Below, one piece after another: positions 53,991 to 63,971 of a DNA stretch of 64,000 nt. The notes under the pieces were generated by a model. The model did no database searches, was not told the DNA's origin, and saw nothing but the letters and a program-made list of their open reading frames with translations. Both the position numbers and the translations under genes were made by a program. Source of the DNA: Alteromonas ponticola (lineage in GTDB: Bacteria; Pseudomonadota; Gammaproteobacteria; Enterobacterales; Alteromonadaceae); assembly GCF_012911815.1 (NCBI RefSeq), contig NZ_JAATNW010000009.1, positions 55,016 to 119,015 of the forward strand. The letters are read 5' to 3'. Numbering within the stretch: the stretch's first letter is position 1; each line of letters opens with the position of its first letter.

Positions 53991-56258
53991 GTGGTAATGA
54001 GGGTTTCAGACACGATGTCGCAAACTGATTACGAAAATGATGAGCTGGTTTTCCTCGATGAGGATAGTCACAGCGAATTAGATACCAAAGTATACAAAGT
54101 ATGGAATATCTTAATCGTTGATGATGATGAAGAAATTCACACCGTAACTCGTCTGGCCCTCTCAGATTTAATCGTTCACGATAGAAAACTGAATTTCCTG
54201 CACGCTTATTCCGCCGAGCAAGCAAAAGCAATACTTAATGAATACGGTCGCGAGATTGCCATTATCCTGCTGGACGTCGTAATGGAAACCGATGATGCTG
54301 GACTGCATGTGGTGAAGTTTCTTCGCGAAGAAATGGATCTTTCAGAGCCTCGTATTATTTTGCGCACCGGTCAGCCTGGCTATGCGCCAGAAGAACATAT
54401 CATTAAAGCGTATGACATAAACGATTACAAAACCAAGACAGAGCTGACCCGTGGCAAGTTACTGACCGCAATAATTTCATCAATTCGCTCTTATCAACAG
54501 ATTTTAACCATCAATCAAAGTCGTCTAGGACTGCAAAAAATCATTTCTTCGGCGTCGAACTTGCTCGAAGAACATTCTGTAAAAGGTTTCTGCGAAGGTG
54601 TGGTCACTCAGATCAGTTCCTTAATGGGACTGGACGCAGAAGGCTTGGTCTGCGCCCGTGCGGGCTCAGTACTGGATAGAGATGATGACGGCGTTTACGT
54701 GCTCGGTGCGGCGGGTGATTTCGCTAGCTTTATTAACGAGCCTATTTCTAAAATACACAATGAAGACATTGTTGAGCACGTGAATCGGTGTCTAAGAGTA
54801 AAAAATCACATCTTCGAACCTTCCTGCTCGGTGCTTTACATCAATAGTTCGGGTTTCGAAGCGGCAGTGTATGTGAATATGAGCCGTGAATTGAGCAAGA
54901 TGGATAAGCAGCTGCTTGAAGTCTTTTTGTCCAGTATTTCTGTAGGGTATGAAAACGTTTATTTATTTCATGAATTACGTAATGCCGCGTTTCGTGACTG
55001 GCTGACACGCCTGCCAAATCGCAATGAGTTTATCAATATGCTTGATAAACCTCATCTGTATGACACCGAAAATGCCTGCGCGGTGTTAGTTGATATTAAT
55101 CATTTTTCAGACATCAACGATGGTTTAGGCCAGGAGGCGGGTAACGAACTGTTAAAAGCGGTAGCGCAACGATTAGAAAGTGAATTCGATGAGAAAGTTA
55201 AAAAAAGTCGCATTGGGGGTGATGTATTTGGCTTAATTGGCGATGAAAAAGAACTTAGCCCAAAACGCTTGAATCAGGTATTTCGCTCCTCGTTCAGCGC
55301 AGGCGATCACACTATTCCAATTAATGTCACCATTGGCCTGTATAAACTGGGTAGAGAGCGACAAAGTGGTATTGAAGTACTCAAACGCATCAACATTGCA
55401 CTAAACCGGGCAAAAAAGAATATCGCAGAAAATTTCGAATATTTTGCGCCGGAAATTGAAGAAAAAACCACCTGGCAGTTAAATATGATCAGGCGGTTAC
55501 GCAATGATTTTGCCGATCGTAAATTAGAGCTTTGGTTTCAACCTCAGGTCGATCTGGTCTCTGAAAATGTTGTGGGCATGGAAGGGCTGTTACGTTGGCC
55601 TGACACCGAAAGTGGTTATATCTCACCTGCAGTATTCGTTCCGCTAGCAGAATATTCCGGGCTTATTGTGGATATAGGCGAATGGGTGCTGGAAGAATCG
55701 TGTCGGCGTATTCAGGAGCTTAAAAATGCCGGTTTTGGCCACCTTCGCGTCGCGGTAAACATTTCTATTTTGCAGTTTAGAGACAGGCAGTTTATTGACA
55801 AGGTTAAGGCAGTGATCAAGCGTTTTGATTGTGATCCCAGCAAGCTTGAACTTGAAATTACTGAAAGCGTAGTGATGGATGAACCGCAAATTGTAATTGA
55901 TGCGTTACGTTCGCTGAAAGAGTTTGGGGTAGCGATTGCGATAGACGATTTTGGAACGGGGTTTTCGTCCATGAGTTATTTGCAAAAATTGCCTTTGGAT
56001 CGGTTAAAGGTAGACCGCTCATTCGTGAATGACATCACCCCCGGTAAAAGTGCCGTTATTGCCGAAACGATTGTGACATTGGGTAATAAGCTAGGCTTAC
56101 TGACGATCGCGGAAGGCGTAGAAAAAAGGGAACAGGCCAGTTATATGCTAAAACTGGGTTGTGATGAAGCTCAGGGTTATTTGTTCGCCAAACCCATGCC
56201 ATTTTCTGAACTGATGCCATTTCTAAAAGAGCGGACGGGGGAACAAGGGTCGCCTTAA
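53991..56258 (+). CDS. DUF3369-GGDEF-EAL protein, probable c-di-GMP phosphodiesterase
   Basis: A 755-residue soluble protein. A receiver domain (about 38-165, phospho-acceptor D95, acidic D44-D46) is followed by DUF3369 (170-325), GGDEF (335-485) and EAL (495-745). The GGDEF signature is GGDVF (409-413), so cyclase activity is unlikely. EAL catalytic residues are complete: E531 (EGL), N590, E622, D652/D653, K673, E708 and Q728, so c-di-GMP hydrolysis is expected. The GTG at 53991 has AGGATGG upstream; ATG codons at 53997 and 54015 are alternatives. Confidence 0.9.
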   Translation: MVMRVSDTMSQTDYENDELVFLDEDSHSELDTKVYKVWNILIVDDDEEIHTVTRLALSDLIVHDRKLNFLHAYSAEQAKAILNEYGREIAIILLDVVMETDDAGLHVVKFLREEMDLSEPRIILRTGQPGYAPEEHIIKAYDINDYKTKTELTRGKLLTAIISSIRSYQQILTINQSRLGLQKIISSASNLLEEHSVKGFCEGVVTQISSLMGLDAEGLVCARAGSVLDRDDDGVYVLGAAGDFASFINEPISKIHNEDIVEHVNRCLRVKNHIFEPSCSVLYINSSGFEAAVYVNMSRELSKMDKQLLEVFLSSISVGYENVYLFHELRNAAFRDWLTRLPNRNEFINMLDKPHLYDTENACAVLVDINHFSDINDGLGQEAGNELLKAVAQRLESEFDEKVKKSRIGGDVFGLIGDEKELSPKRLNQVFRSSFSAGDHTIPINVTIGLYKLGRERQSGIEVLKRINIALNRAKKNIAENFEYFAPEIEEKTTWQLNMIRRLRNDFADRKLELWFQPQVDLVSENVVGMEGLLRWPDTESGYISPAVFVPLAEYSGLIVDIGEWVLEESCRRIQELKNAGFGHLRVAVNISILQFRDRQFIDKVKAVIKRFDCDPSKLELEITESVVMDEPQIVIDALRSLKEFGVAIAIDDFGTGFSSMSYLQKLPLDRLKVDRSFVNDITPGKSAVIAETIVTLGNKLGLLTIAEGVEKREQASYMLKLGCDEAQGYLFAKPMPFSELMPFLKERTGEQGSP

Positions 56259-56286
56259 GCAGCGGCCTATACTCTGTAATTGTTTG

Positions 56287-56865
56287 TTAACGCAATGTTT
56301 CTGCTACAACCGCTTTTAAACGCGGTAAGACAGTTTCTGCAAACCAGGGATTTCTGGTTAGCCAGCGGTTATTTCTTCCTGATGGATGAGGAACAACCAT
56401 TATATTGCTATGGGTCTGGTTATGTTGCGCCACCGCCTCAGTGAGGGTTCGGTATTGAGGTAAGTAATAGTTCTGTGCGTAGCGCCCGGCGAGGATTATC
56501 AATTTTGGTGCAATTCTGGATAGCAGCTGTGCGTGCCAAATTGGGGCGCATTCTTTTCGGGGCGGCGCATCAGCCCCATTTTTGTAGCCGGGAAAGCAGA
56601 ATCCCATGGGTATTAAAGCCACATGCCGGACATCGTAAAACAGGTTTCTATCAAGCCCCGTCCATTCTCGCAATCTGTCGCCACTGGCATCATTCCAGGG
56701 CGTGGATGAATCGTGGGCTTTAATTCCCGGCGCCTGGCCAACAATTACGATCTTGGCTGTCTCAGAGGCTGAGAATATTGGACGTGGCGGTTGTGGCAGC
56801 TCAGCTTCGCATACCGTACATTGTCTGGCGCGATTAATCAGGTTTTGAAATGGTTCTTTGGGCAT
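56287..56865 (-). CDS. Uracil-DNA glycosylase family protein
   Basis: A 192-residue UDG-superfamily protein with CTVCEAELP near the start (cysteines like those of family 4/5 cluster ligands), the catalytic-loop segment IVGQAPGIKAHDSSTPWNDASGDRLREW, and the HPSGRNNRWL motif. It is probably a base-excision enzyme, but such YqeG-like members are mostly uncharacterised. I chose the ATG at 56865; a TTG five codons upstream, with AAGG close by, is possible. Confidence 0.85.
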   Translation of the reverse strand: MPKEPFQNLINRARQCTVCEAELPQPPRPIFSASETAKIVIVGQAPGIKAHDSSTPWNDASGDRLREWTGLDRNLFYDVRHVALIPMGFCFPGYKNGADAPPRKECAPIWHAQLLSRIAPKLIILAGRYAQNYYLPQYRTLTEAVAQHNQTHSNIMVVPHPSGRNNRWLTRNPWFAETVLPRLKAVVAETLR

Positions 56866-56899
56866 CGTGTGGGTTATCAAGCCTTACGCTTTTAGTGAT

Positions 56900-58327
56900 T
56901 CAGTCATTAAAAATTCGATTCAAACCATTTAAGGCTGCCACGCGATATGCCTCTGCCATTGTTGGGTAGTTGAACGTTGTATTCACAAAATAATCCAACG
57001 TATTGCCTCCATTTTTTTGTTGCATTATGGCTTGCCCGATATGCACAATCTCTGAAGCGCGTTCACCAAAACAATGGATCCCTAAAATCTCTTTGGTCTC
57101 GCGGTGAAACAGGATTTTTAAGCTTCCCACCTTGGTTGAAGCTATTTGTGCTCTCGCAAGATGCTTAAATTGGGCGCGGCCGACTTCATAAGGAATTTTG
57201 TGGGCTGTAAGTTCCTGCTCGGTCTTACCCACCGAACTGATTTCAGGAATGGTGTAAATACCGGTGGGAATATCTTCCACCATGCGATCATCCGTCGCCC
57301 CCTCCAACATGGCTTCAGCCGCGAAACGGCCTTGATTGTATGCCGCTGAGGCCAGACTCGGGTAGCCGATAACGTCGCCGACCGCAAATATATTATCCAC
57401 CTCAGTTTGATAATTTTTATTCACTTTTAACTGACCGCGAGAGTCCGCCTCAAGGCCGACGTTACTTAAGTTCAGCATGTCAGTATTGCCGGTGCGTCCA
57501 TTAGCAAAGAGTAAACAATCGGCACGCATTCGCTTACCGGATTCTAAATTTAAAATAACGCAATCATCCCGTCCTTCAACTGATTTATAGGCTTCAGTAT
57601 GGCGAATGACCACGCCGTTGTTCCACAAGTGGTAACTTAATGCATCAGAAATCTCTGCATCCAAAAAAGACAGTAAGCGATCGCGCATATTGACCAGATC
57701 GACCTTAACACCCATACCACGGAATATACTGGCATATTCGGAACCAATTACTCCTGCACCATAAATGATGATGGACTTCGGATCATGATCAAGGGACAAG
57801 ATGGTGTCGGAGTTGTAAATACGTGGATGACTAAAATCAATGTCTTCAGGGCAATAGGGCCGCGAGCCTGTGGCAATGGCAAACTGTTTAGAGGTCAGTG
57901 TGTCTTCGGAGCCATCTGCACGTACTACTTTAAGCGTATTTTTATCTACAAAGCTGGCTTCGCCATGATAAAGCGATACCCGATTGCGATCATAAAAAGA
58001 GGAGCGCAAACGGACCTGATTTTTGATGACGCCACTGGCCTGCCGCATTACCTCAGAGAAAGTCAGCGTATGATTAGTATGGTTATCAGAAAACAATGGC
58101 GTGGTATTGTATTCAATCAAACGATTTACTGAATGTCGCAGCGCTTTAGAAGGGATCGTGCCCCAATGAGTGCAACCACCGCCAACCGACTTGTAGCGCT
58201 CAATAATAGCCACATTTTTGCCAGCTTTTGCTAATTGCATAGCAACGCCTTCGCCCCCCGGGCCTGTTCCTATTACGATGGCATCAAAGTCATAGGGCTT
58301 TTTAGAGACAGCGGTTTTCTTAGTCAT
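56900..58327 (-). CDS. sthA: Soluble (Si-specific) pyridine nucleotide transhydrogenase
   Basis: A 475-residue flavoprotein of the pyridine-nucleotide disulfide oxidoreductase fold. The FAD loop is [13 protein letters not shown]; the redox-active site is replaced by [15 protein letters not shown], the SthA signature lacking the second cysteine. NAD loop [14 protein letters not shown] follows. It re-oxidises NADPH with NAD+. Length matches E. coli SthA (466). Monocistronic, with the desaturase upstream on the same strand. Confidence 0.96.
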   Translation of the reverse strand: MTKKTAVSKKPYDFDAIVIGTGPGGEGVAMQLAKAGKNVAIIERYKSVGGGCTHWGTIPSKALRHSVNRLIEYNTTPLFSDNHTNHTLTFSEVMRQASGVIKNQVRLRSSFYDRNRVSLYHGEASFVDKNTLKVVRADGSEDTLTSKQFAIATGSRPYCPEDIDFSHPRIYNSDTILSLDHDPKSIIIYGAGVIGSEYASIFRGMGVKVDLVNMRDRLLSFLDAEISDALSYHLWNNGVVIRHTEAYKSVEGRDDCVILNLESGKRMRADCLLFANGRTGNTDMLNLSNVGLEADSRGQLKVNKNYQTEVDNIFAVGDVIGYPSLASAAYNQGRFAAEAMLEGATDDRMVEDIPTGIYTIPEISSVGKTEQELTAHKIPYEVGRAQFKHLARAQIASTKVGSLKILFHRETKEILGIHCFGERASEIVHIGQAIMQQKNGGNTLDYFVNTTFNYPTMAEAYRVAALNGLNRIFND

Positions 58328-58444
58328 GGCGTCGTTTACCTTTACTTACTCACAGGGTTGCTACGAATTGACCTCCAATAGAGATTAGAGAGAAGTTTAT
58401 CAAGCTATTGAGACAACACAACTTTTTCGTAAGCGGAAAAATAG

Positions 58445-58475
58445 AATAAAAAAAGCCTGGCAAGTAGCCAGGCTT
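58445..58475 (-). terminator. Rho-independent terminator after the desaturase gene
   Basis: On the minus strand AAGCCTGGC and GCCAGGCTT pair around TACTT and run into T residues. It separates the desaturase gene from sthA. Confidence 0.9.
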
Positions 58476-58496
58476 CAACAGCGAATAAAATTGCAA

Positions 58497-59624
58497 TTAC
58501 GCAATACTTAAAGATAGATCATGCAGTTGCAACCACTTCTGCTTTTGCAATTGCAGCGACTGCTTTAATTCTTTGTATTTAAAATCAAGTTCGAGGCGCT
58601 CAACGCTGCGTTGCAGACATTTTTGTTTAATTGCTACCAAACGCTTCTTGGTGGTGTAATACTCAGTCATTCGTTCAATCAGTAAATCATACTCTTCGTG
58701 AACTTTGGTCAGGATCTCCTGAGCATTGGGTAGATGCGACAACTTATCATTGGCATTTTTCAATTTCATTTGTAATTTGGCTTTTTCTATACGTTCTTCC
58801 GGGCAGCGACGCAGGTTTGTTGTTAGGCCAACAAATGACAAGCCACGGATTAACCATTTGGTTGGATCATACTGCCACCACTTGATACCGTTTCTATAGT
58901 CGTATTCAAAAATATGATGAAAATTATGGTAACCCTCACCAAATGTGAACAGTGCAATAATGCCATTGTCTTTTGCGGTATTGGTGTCAGTAAACGGTTG
59001 CTTGCCCCAAAAGTGGGCTAATGAATTTATGAAGAACGTGACGTGATGCACCAGTACCAAACGTAGTACCCCAGCTACCAGAATCATGCCCAGAATATCG
59101 CCGTTCAACCAGCCTAGAAAACCGGTAATACCAAAATTTGCAGCCAGCACAATAGGCAAGTAGTACTTGTGTTGCCACATCACTACCGGATCTCTTTGCA
59201 GGTCTCGACAATTACTGTAATCGGAATAGCGCTTGGTCTGGTACTCACGCAGCATCCAGCCTATATGGGCAAACCACAGGCCGCGCTTAGCCGAGTAGGG
59301 ATCGTCATCAATATCATCAACATGGCGATGATGAACACGGTGGTCTGACGACCAGTGAAGAATACTGTTCTGCAGCGCCATCGCACCACCCACCGCCAAT
59401 ACAGCTCTGACAATAATATTGGCATCATAAGTTTTATGCGACCAAAGTCTGTGGTAGCCAGCGGTAATCGACATGCCGGTAAAGAAAAACAGCACTACAG
59501 CTGCAACGATTTCTGCGGTATCGATTCCATACGCGAACGCCCAAACAGGGACGCCGACAAAGGCGATCAGGGCCGTGACGATAAAAACGATAGCATTAGT
59601 CAAAATTAAAGGAGGTCTTTGCAT
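58497..59624 (-). CDS. Fatty acid (delta-9 acyl) desaturase with C-terminal coiled coil
   Basis: A 375-residue membrane di-iron desaturase. The three histidine boxes are HRLWSH, HRVHHRH and EGYHNFHHIFEYDYRNG, with four membrane helices around them. Residues about 275-375 are an unusual charged coiled-coil extension rich in Lys, Glu, Leu. It should introduce a double bond into saturated acyl chains with oxygen. An 18-bp FabR-operator-like palindrome lies 12 bases upstream of the start, and fabR is the divergent neighbour. Confidence 0.94.
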   Translation of the reverse strand: MQRPPLILTNAIVFIVTALIAFVGVPVWAFAYGIDTAEIVAAVVLFFFTGMSITAGYHRLWSHKTYDANIIVRAVLAVGGAMALQNSILHWSSDHRVHHRHVDDIDDDPYSAKRGLWFAHIGWMLREYQTKRYSDYSNCRDLQRDPVVMWQHKYYLPIVLAANFGITGFLGWLNGDILGMILVAGVLRLVLVHHVTFFINSLAHFWGKQPFTDTNTAKDNGIIALFTFGEGYHNFHHIFEYDYRNGIKWWQYDPTKWLIRGLSFVGLTTNLRRCPEERIEKAKLQMKLKNANDKLSHLPNAQEILTKVHEEYDLLIERMTEYYTTKKRLVAIKQKCLQRSVERLELDFKYKELKQSLQLQKQKWLQLHDLSLSIA

Positions 59625-59635
59625 GTATAAATCTC

Positions 59636-59653
59636 AGCTTACAACTGTACGCT
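59636..59653. promoter_or_regulatory. FabR-type operator in the desaturase promoter
   Basis: AGCTTACAACTGTACGCT is a near-perfect palindrome (AGC-N-TACA-N2-TGTA-N-GCT). As I recall, the E. coli FabR site has the form AGCGTACA-N2-TGTACGCT, so 15 or 16 of its bases agree. It lies in the shared region between the desaturase and fabR genes. Confidence 0.72.
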
Positions 59654-59803
59654 AATTTAACGTTTTCGTGCGCGTTAGGCAAGGTTATCGAATTAATTAT
59701 TTATTAAATTAAGTTAGCGAAATGGGTCAAACCTACAATTGCCTTACGAATTCAATTTTTTAGGTTATCATCTGCATTGATTTATTAAGGAGCAGTGCCA
59801 ACA

Positions 59804-60400
59804 GTGAGCCGTCAGGAACAAAAACTTAAAACCAGACAAAATATTATTAATGCCGCCTTCACCTTACTGGATGAAAACCGCAGCCTGTCTGCAATAAGTT
59901 TACGGGAGGTCTCACGCGCCGCTGGTATCGCGCCCACCTCCTTTTATCGCCACTTTAAAGATATTGATGAGCTCGGTCTGACATTAGTAGATGAGGCTGG
60001 CCTGGCTTTACGGCAATTAATGCGGCAAGCAAGGCGTCGCATCGAAACTGGCGGCGGGGTCATAGATACTTCGGTTGACACCTTTATGGAATTTATCACG
60101 GCAAATACCAACGTGTTTCGTTTGTTGTTGCGTGAACATACGGGTACGTCAGCGGCTTACCGTATGGCGGTATTGCGCGAAATTCAGCACTTTATTGAAG
60201 AGTTAACCGACTACATTATTGAACAGCAAAACGTTGATCACCAATTGGCGAGCCTGCAAGCAGAAGCTATGGTCAGACTGGTATTTAGCGCAGGAGCGGA
60301 AGCACTTGAAGCTGATGTGCCATTGCGTAAAGAGATTGGCAATCGCGTCAAATCTCAATTACGTTTTGTGCAGCATGGCGCGGTAATCTACAGAAACTAA
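59804..60400 (+). CDS. fabR: TetR-family regulator of unsaturated fatty acid synthesis FabR
   Basis: A 198-residue TetR-family repressor. The N-terminal helix-turn-helix [31 protein letters not shown] is almost the FabR consensus, and [27 protein letters not shown] in the ligand domain is also typical. It senses acyl-CoA/ACP and represses unsaturated fatty acid genes. I start at the GTG at 59804 (AAGGAG ten bases upstream), which gives the usual N-terminus; a GTG three codons earlier is possible. Gene order with trmA matches E. coli. Confidence 0.94.
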   Translation: MSRQEQKLKTRQNIINAAFTLLDENRSLSAISLREVSRAAGIAPTSFYRHFKDIDELGLTLVDEAGLALRQLMRQARRRIETGGGVIDTSVDTFMEFITANTNVFRLLLREHTGTSAAYRMAVLREIQHFIEELTDYIIEQQNVDHQLASLQAEAMVRLVFSAGAEALEADVPLRKEIGNRVKSQLRFVQHGAVIYRN

Positions 60401-60410
60401 CTTCGGACAA

Positions 60411-61511
60411 TCAGCAAGCTCGCCGTTTTAGTTTTACACCCACTTCGATATGGTGCGTAAACGGGAACTGGTCAAACAGCGCACAGGCTTCTATTTCATG
60501 GGTCTGGTACAGTTGTGTTAAGTTGTCCTTCAGCGTTTCAGGATTACAGGATATATAGACTATCTCATTGTAGGCCTGGATCATGGCTGTTGAGTCGGGA
60601 TCCAGACCAGCACGGGGTGGGTCAACCAACACGGTTGAAAAGTCGTAGGTGGTAAGGTCGATTCCTTTCAGTCGCGAGAATTCCCGCTTTCCCTGTATCG
60701 CTTCAACAAACTCCTCTGCAGACAGTCTGACAATCTCTACATTGTCAATTTGATTGCGTTGGATACTGTATTGAGCGGCCGCCACAGAAGGCTTGGCGAT
60801 TTCAGTGCCAATGACCCGTCTGAACTTCTGTGCGAGAGGCAACGAGAAGTTTCCCGCGCCGCAATATAATTCGAGTAAATCAGACGATGTATCACCGCAT
60901 ACCGACAATGCCCACTCGATCATATCGCAGTTCACTTCTGCATTGGGCTGAGTAAAACTATTCTCAATATGCTTAAAAAAGTAATTTGTTCCATTGATGG
61001 GCAGGCTTTCGACGATATAATCCTGGTCAATTACTACTTTCTGTTTGCGCGCCCGACCGATTAGATTCACACTAAACTGCTGAGACAGTGTCTGCTTTAA
61101 CTCGCGTGCTGCCTTTTCCCACTCAGTATCAAGTTGTTTGTGGTAGAGCAGACTAATCACCAGTTCGTTACTTAAGCCGCACAGATAATCAACCTGAAAT
61201 AGCTTGCGTCGCAAGGTAGGCATATGGCGAATTTCATTGATCAATGCAGTCATTGCCTGATTAATAGTTGTGCAAGCGGCCGGTAGCTGGTCTACGCGAT
61301 ATTTTGCTTTGCTCTGTTGATCAAACATAATGTGATACAAATCATCGCCCTCATGCCACACCCTGAATTCGGCGCGCATGCGAAAGTGCTCTGGCGAAGA
61401 CGCAAAGACGGCGGGGGTTGGAGCGTCAAAAGGCGACAACAATTGAGTTAACCGAGTGGTTTTCTCATGTAATTGCTCTGTGTATTCGCTATTTAGTTGC
61501 TCGCGTGTCAT
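60411..61511 (-). CDS. trmA: tRNA (uracil(54)-C5)-methyltransferase
   Basis: A 366-residue SAM methyltransferase, the same length as E. coli TrmA. SAM motif [23 protein letters not shown] and the nucleophilic cysteine in YISCNPETL are present; there is no N-terminal TRAM domain or Fe-S cluster, which separates it from RlmC and RlmD. It makes ribothymidine-54 in tRNA. It converges on fabR, with only 10 bases between stop codons. Confidence 0.96.
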   Translation of the reverse strand: MTREQLNSEYTEQLHEKTTRLTQLLSPFDAPTPAVFASSPEHFRMRAEFRVWHEGDDLYHIMFDQQSKAKYRVDQLPAACTTINQAMTALINEIRHMPTLRRKLFQVDYLCGLSNELVISLLYHKQLDTEWEKAARELKQTLSQQFSVNLIGRARKQKVVIDQDYIVESLPINGTNYFFKHIENSFTQPNAEVNCDMIEWALSVCGDTSSDLLELYCGAGNFSLPLAQKFRRVIGTEIAKPSVAAAQYSIQRNQIDNVEIVRLSAEEFVEAIQGKREFSRLKGIDLTTYDFSTVLVDPPRAGLDPDSTAMIQAYNEIVYISCNPETLKDNLTQLYQTHEIEACALFDQFPFTHHIEVGVKLKRRAC

Positions 61512-61659
61512 TGGGTCACCTCATTTACGTCAGGAGACGCATTGTAATCAGTTTCAGGTTCACTGCAATCTTCAGACGTATTTTCAATAATTATCGTACA
61601 TAAACTAAACTATTCAGCAACACGGCCGATAATAAGTTGAGGTTAGTGAGGATCAAATT

Positions 61660-62958
61660 ATGAACGTGGGTCAAATGAAGGCGTTTCTTGGTGAGCAGCA
61701 GCCTGCTGTCAACCCGGATAAGGCTATCAAAAAACAGTTGCAGGAAGAAGGGTTACGCCAGGCCGCAGAGTTTCAACAGCAGCAAGCCGCAAAAGTCAGT
61801 GTCAGCAGCACGCAAACGACTATCGGTATGAAGATGTTGAGTCAGGCATTGGATAATGCCGTGGTACTCGACGGCAAACAAAACTCCGCAAAAAGTCACA
61901 AATCTGACGCTGGCGCAGATAACGAAAAGAAGTCCTCACTGTTTGATTTTGAAGAAATTGCGAAAAACGTAATGAAGTTTGTCGGCAACGTAATCAATGG
62001 TGCTGCGAAAAGCGGCGCATCGTCTGAAAAGCTGAGTGAACTGATCGGCCAGGCTCGTGAAGGTGTCGCAAAAGGCATCGCGTTAGCTGAAAAAGATATC
62101 GGTGGGTTGATGAATGATGACATCGCAGAGGGTATCGATCGCAGTCGCAGTTTAATAGGCGATAGGCTTGATGATTTGGAGAAGCGTTTATTGGGCTCAG
62201 ACCAAAAGAATAGTACCAACGCTACGCAAAATGTTCAGTCAGCAAGCCTGGCGGCGAGAGAAAGTAAAGATGGCGCCATGTTAATTCGTACTAAAGATGG
62301 TGATGAACTAACGTTGAGTTTTGAGAGTCTGCGACAGTTTCAATATAGTCAGCAATCATTTACTGCAGTCGGAGATAAAAATGTAGTGAGTGACAACTCA
62401 GACAATGCGGGGTCGCTTGCCAATCTGCAAAGCTATTCTTTTTATGAAAAAACCGGTATCAGCTTTTCCTTGAAAGGTGAACTGGATGAAGACGAGATGG
62501 AGGCAATAGCCGACTTAGTCGGGCAAGCTCATGATCTCGCTGACACCTTTTTTTCCGGTGATTTGGACAAAGCGTTCGATCAAGCGTTAAAAGTTGGCTT
62601 TAATGATGAAGAACTGGCTGGTTTCGCCATGCAGTTAAACCATACAAAGCAGACTGAGGTAACTCAAGCTTATCAAAACGTTAAAAACTTTAAAGAAGAC
62701 AGCGAAGGGTCGCTGGGAAATGGTAACGTGATTAACTCCATCGCCAAATATATGGACAAAATGATGGAACTACTCAATAAGGCCGAGGAAAAGCTGGAAA
62801 GTGGAAACGAGTACGGTAGTCTGGTGAATGGATTAATCAGCGAAATGGAAGACGTTCAGGTACCTGACTTAGTTTCGGCAATTAACCGTTTTAATGAGTT
62901 TAATAAACGATTGGTTAATGCAATGCCCACCCCGGTGCCTAGTGAAGCTGATGCGTAA
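61660..62958 (+). CDS. DUF5610 domain protein
   Basis: A 432-residue soluble, acidic protein with no signal peptide. The N-terminal 80 residues are Gln/Ser-rich and disordered in appearance. Residues about 80-185 carry the DUF5610 pattern (SSEKLSELIGQAREGVAKGIALAEKDIGG...DDLEKRLLG). A second beta-containing then helical region follows (GDELTLSFESLRQFQYS, TGISFSLKGELDEDEMEAI). Function unknown. Monocistronic, with its own terminator. Confidence 0.85.
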   Translation: MNVGQMKAFLGEQQPAVNPDKAIKKQLQEEGLRQAAEFQQQQAAKVSVSSTQTTIGMKMLSQALDNAVVLDGKQNSAKSHKSDAGADNEKKSSLFDFEEIAKNVMKFVGNVINGAAKSGASSEKLSELIGQAREGVAKGIALAEKDIGGLMNDDIAEGIDRSRSLIGDRLDDLEKRLLGSDQKNSTNATQNVQSASLAARESKDGAMLIRTKDGDELTLSFESLRQFQYSQQSFTAVGDKNVVSDNSDNAGSLANLQSYSFYEKTGISFSLKGELDEDEMEAIADLVGQAHDLADTFFSGDLDKAFDQALKVGFNDEELAGFAMQLNHTKQTEVTQAYQNVKNFKEDSEGSLGNGNVINSIAKYMDKMMELLNKAEEKLESGNEYGSLVNGLISEMEDVQVPDLVSAINRFNEFNKRLVNAMPTPVPSEADA

Positions 62959-62960
62959 TT

Positions 62961-62991
62961 AAAAAAAAACCTGGCAATGCCAGGTTTTTTT
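62961..62991. terminator. Bidirectional terminator between convergent genes
   Basis: AACCTGGC and GCCAGGTT pair around AAT, with a run of A before and of T after. It serves both the DUF5610 gene and the RRM gene. Confidence 0.92.
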
Positions 62992-63011
62992 ATAGAACCA
63001 GCTGGAGTTGA

Positions 63012-63470
63012 TTATTCAACGGCAATTTTATCTTTTGCAGCTCTGACTTTCAGAGTACGTTCAAGAAAAACTTTGTCGTTGAGTTTGCTAATCGCACTGT
63101 CAACGTCACTGGTTAATACTTCAATAAAACCATACCCTTTACGTTTACCGGTTCTGCGATCCTTCATCAAACGAACAGATTGAACATCAATATAGTTTTT
63201 AAAATACTCCTTTACTGCATCTTCGTTAGCTTTATAAGGAAGATTCCCTACATATAAAGTTGCAGTTTCCTGAGAAGAGGAGGACGAAGAAGATGAACTG
63301 GAATTACTGAACAACGACGCTAACCACGGCGTCACTATCCCACTTACTAATAGCGAAACCGCTACAGTCACCGGGAGACTCGCATTGTAGCCTGTAGATG
63401 TGAAAACCAGATATCCTGCTATTGCAAAAATGGCGCTGATTAAGGCGCACTGTATAAAGCCTACTTTCAT
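63012..63470 (-). CDS. Membrane-anchored RRM RNA-binding protein
   Basis: A 152-residue protein. Two N-terminal membrane helices (about 5-25 and 32-53) lead to an uninterrupted run of ten serines (57-66), then one RNA recognition motif: RNP2 LYVGNL (72-77) and RNP1 KGYGFIEV (111-118). The RRM would lie in the cytoplasm, tethered by a flexible linker. Aromatic RNP residues are conserved, so RNA binding is likely. The target is unknown. Confidence 0.9.
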   Translation of the reverse strand: MKVGFIQCALISAIFAIAGYLVFTSTGYNASLPVTVAVSLLVSGIVTPWLASLFSNSSSSSSSSSSQETATLYVGNLPYKANEDAVKEYFKNYIDVQSVRLMKDRRTGKRKGYGFIEVLTSDVDSAISKLNDKVFLERTLKVRAAKDKIAVE

Positions 63471-63653
63471 AAACCTACCTTATTGTGTTTTTAATGTATC
63501 TTTGGAGGCTTTGGATAGTTTACCTCTTATTTATATTTTCGACAATTCTTATATAAAAGGGCTCATAAGTGGTTGTTTGCCGATCATGTTTTTAACAATT
63601 ATAGGGGTTTGAGTCAAAATTTAGGCAAAAGGTCAAAAAAGTTAAAAAAGGTG

Positions 63654-63681
63654 TTGACGGATAAAATTAGATGCGTAGAAT
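63654..63681 (+). promoter_or_regulatory. rRNA promoter P1
   Basis: TTGACG (63654-63659) and TAGAAT (63676-63681) are 16 bases apart, followed by a GC-rich discriminator, as for stringently controlled rRNA promoters. A-tracts just upstream look like UP elements. Confidence 0.85.
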
Positions 63682-63767
63682 GCGCTCCACGTTTTGAGGG
63701 GCCTACGGGCAAATTAGAACGAGGTGAAGACGGTTAAACAAGTTTGAGAAAATTTGAAAAAAACATG

Positions 63768-63795
63768 TTGACACTGAAAACCAAACGCGTAGAAT
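63768..63795 (+). promoter_or_regulatory. rRNA promoter P2
   Basis: TTGACA (63768-63773) and TAGAAT (63790-63795), again 16 bases apart with a GC-rich discriminator, 114 bases after P1. The region after P1 and P2 repeats the same design. Confidence 0.87.
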
Positions 63796-63883
63796 GCGCG
63801 TCCCGCTTCGGGGAGAACCTGAAGCAACGCTGGAAAGCAAAAAGCTGAAAAGCGTGCCAATCGGCAAGTCCGATTGACAAAAT

Positions 63884-63895
63884 TGCTCTTTAACA
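63884..63895 (+). promoter_or_regulatory. rrn boxA antitermination site
   Basis: TGCTCTTTAACA matches the boxA element of rRNA leaders, which loads the Nus antitermination complex; a GTGTGGGCAC segment follows, as in E. coli. Confidence 0.88.
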
Positions 63896-63971
63896 ATTTA
63901 TAACAAGACAATCTGTGTGGGCACTCGTTAAGAGTGTCAACCGACGATTCATATATATAGTTTTTCGATTT

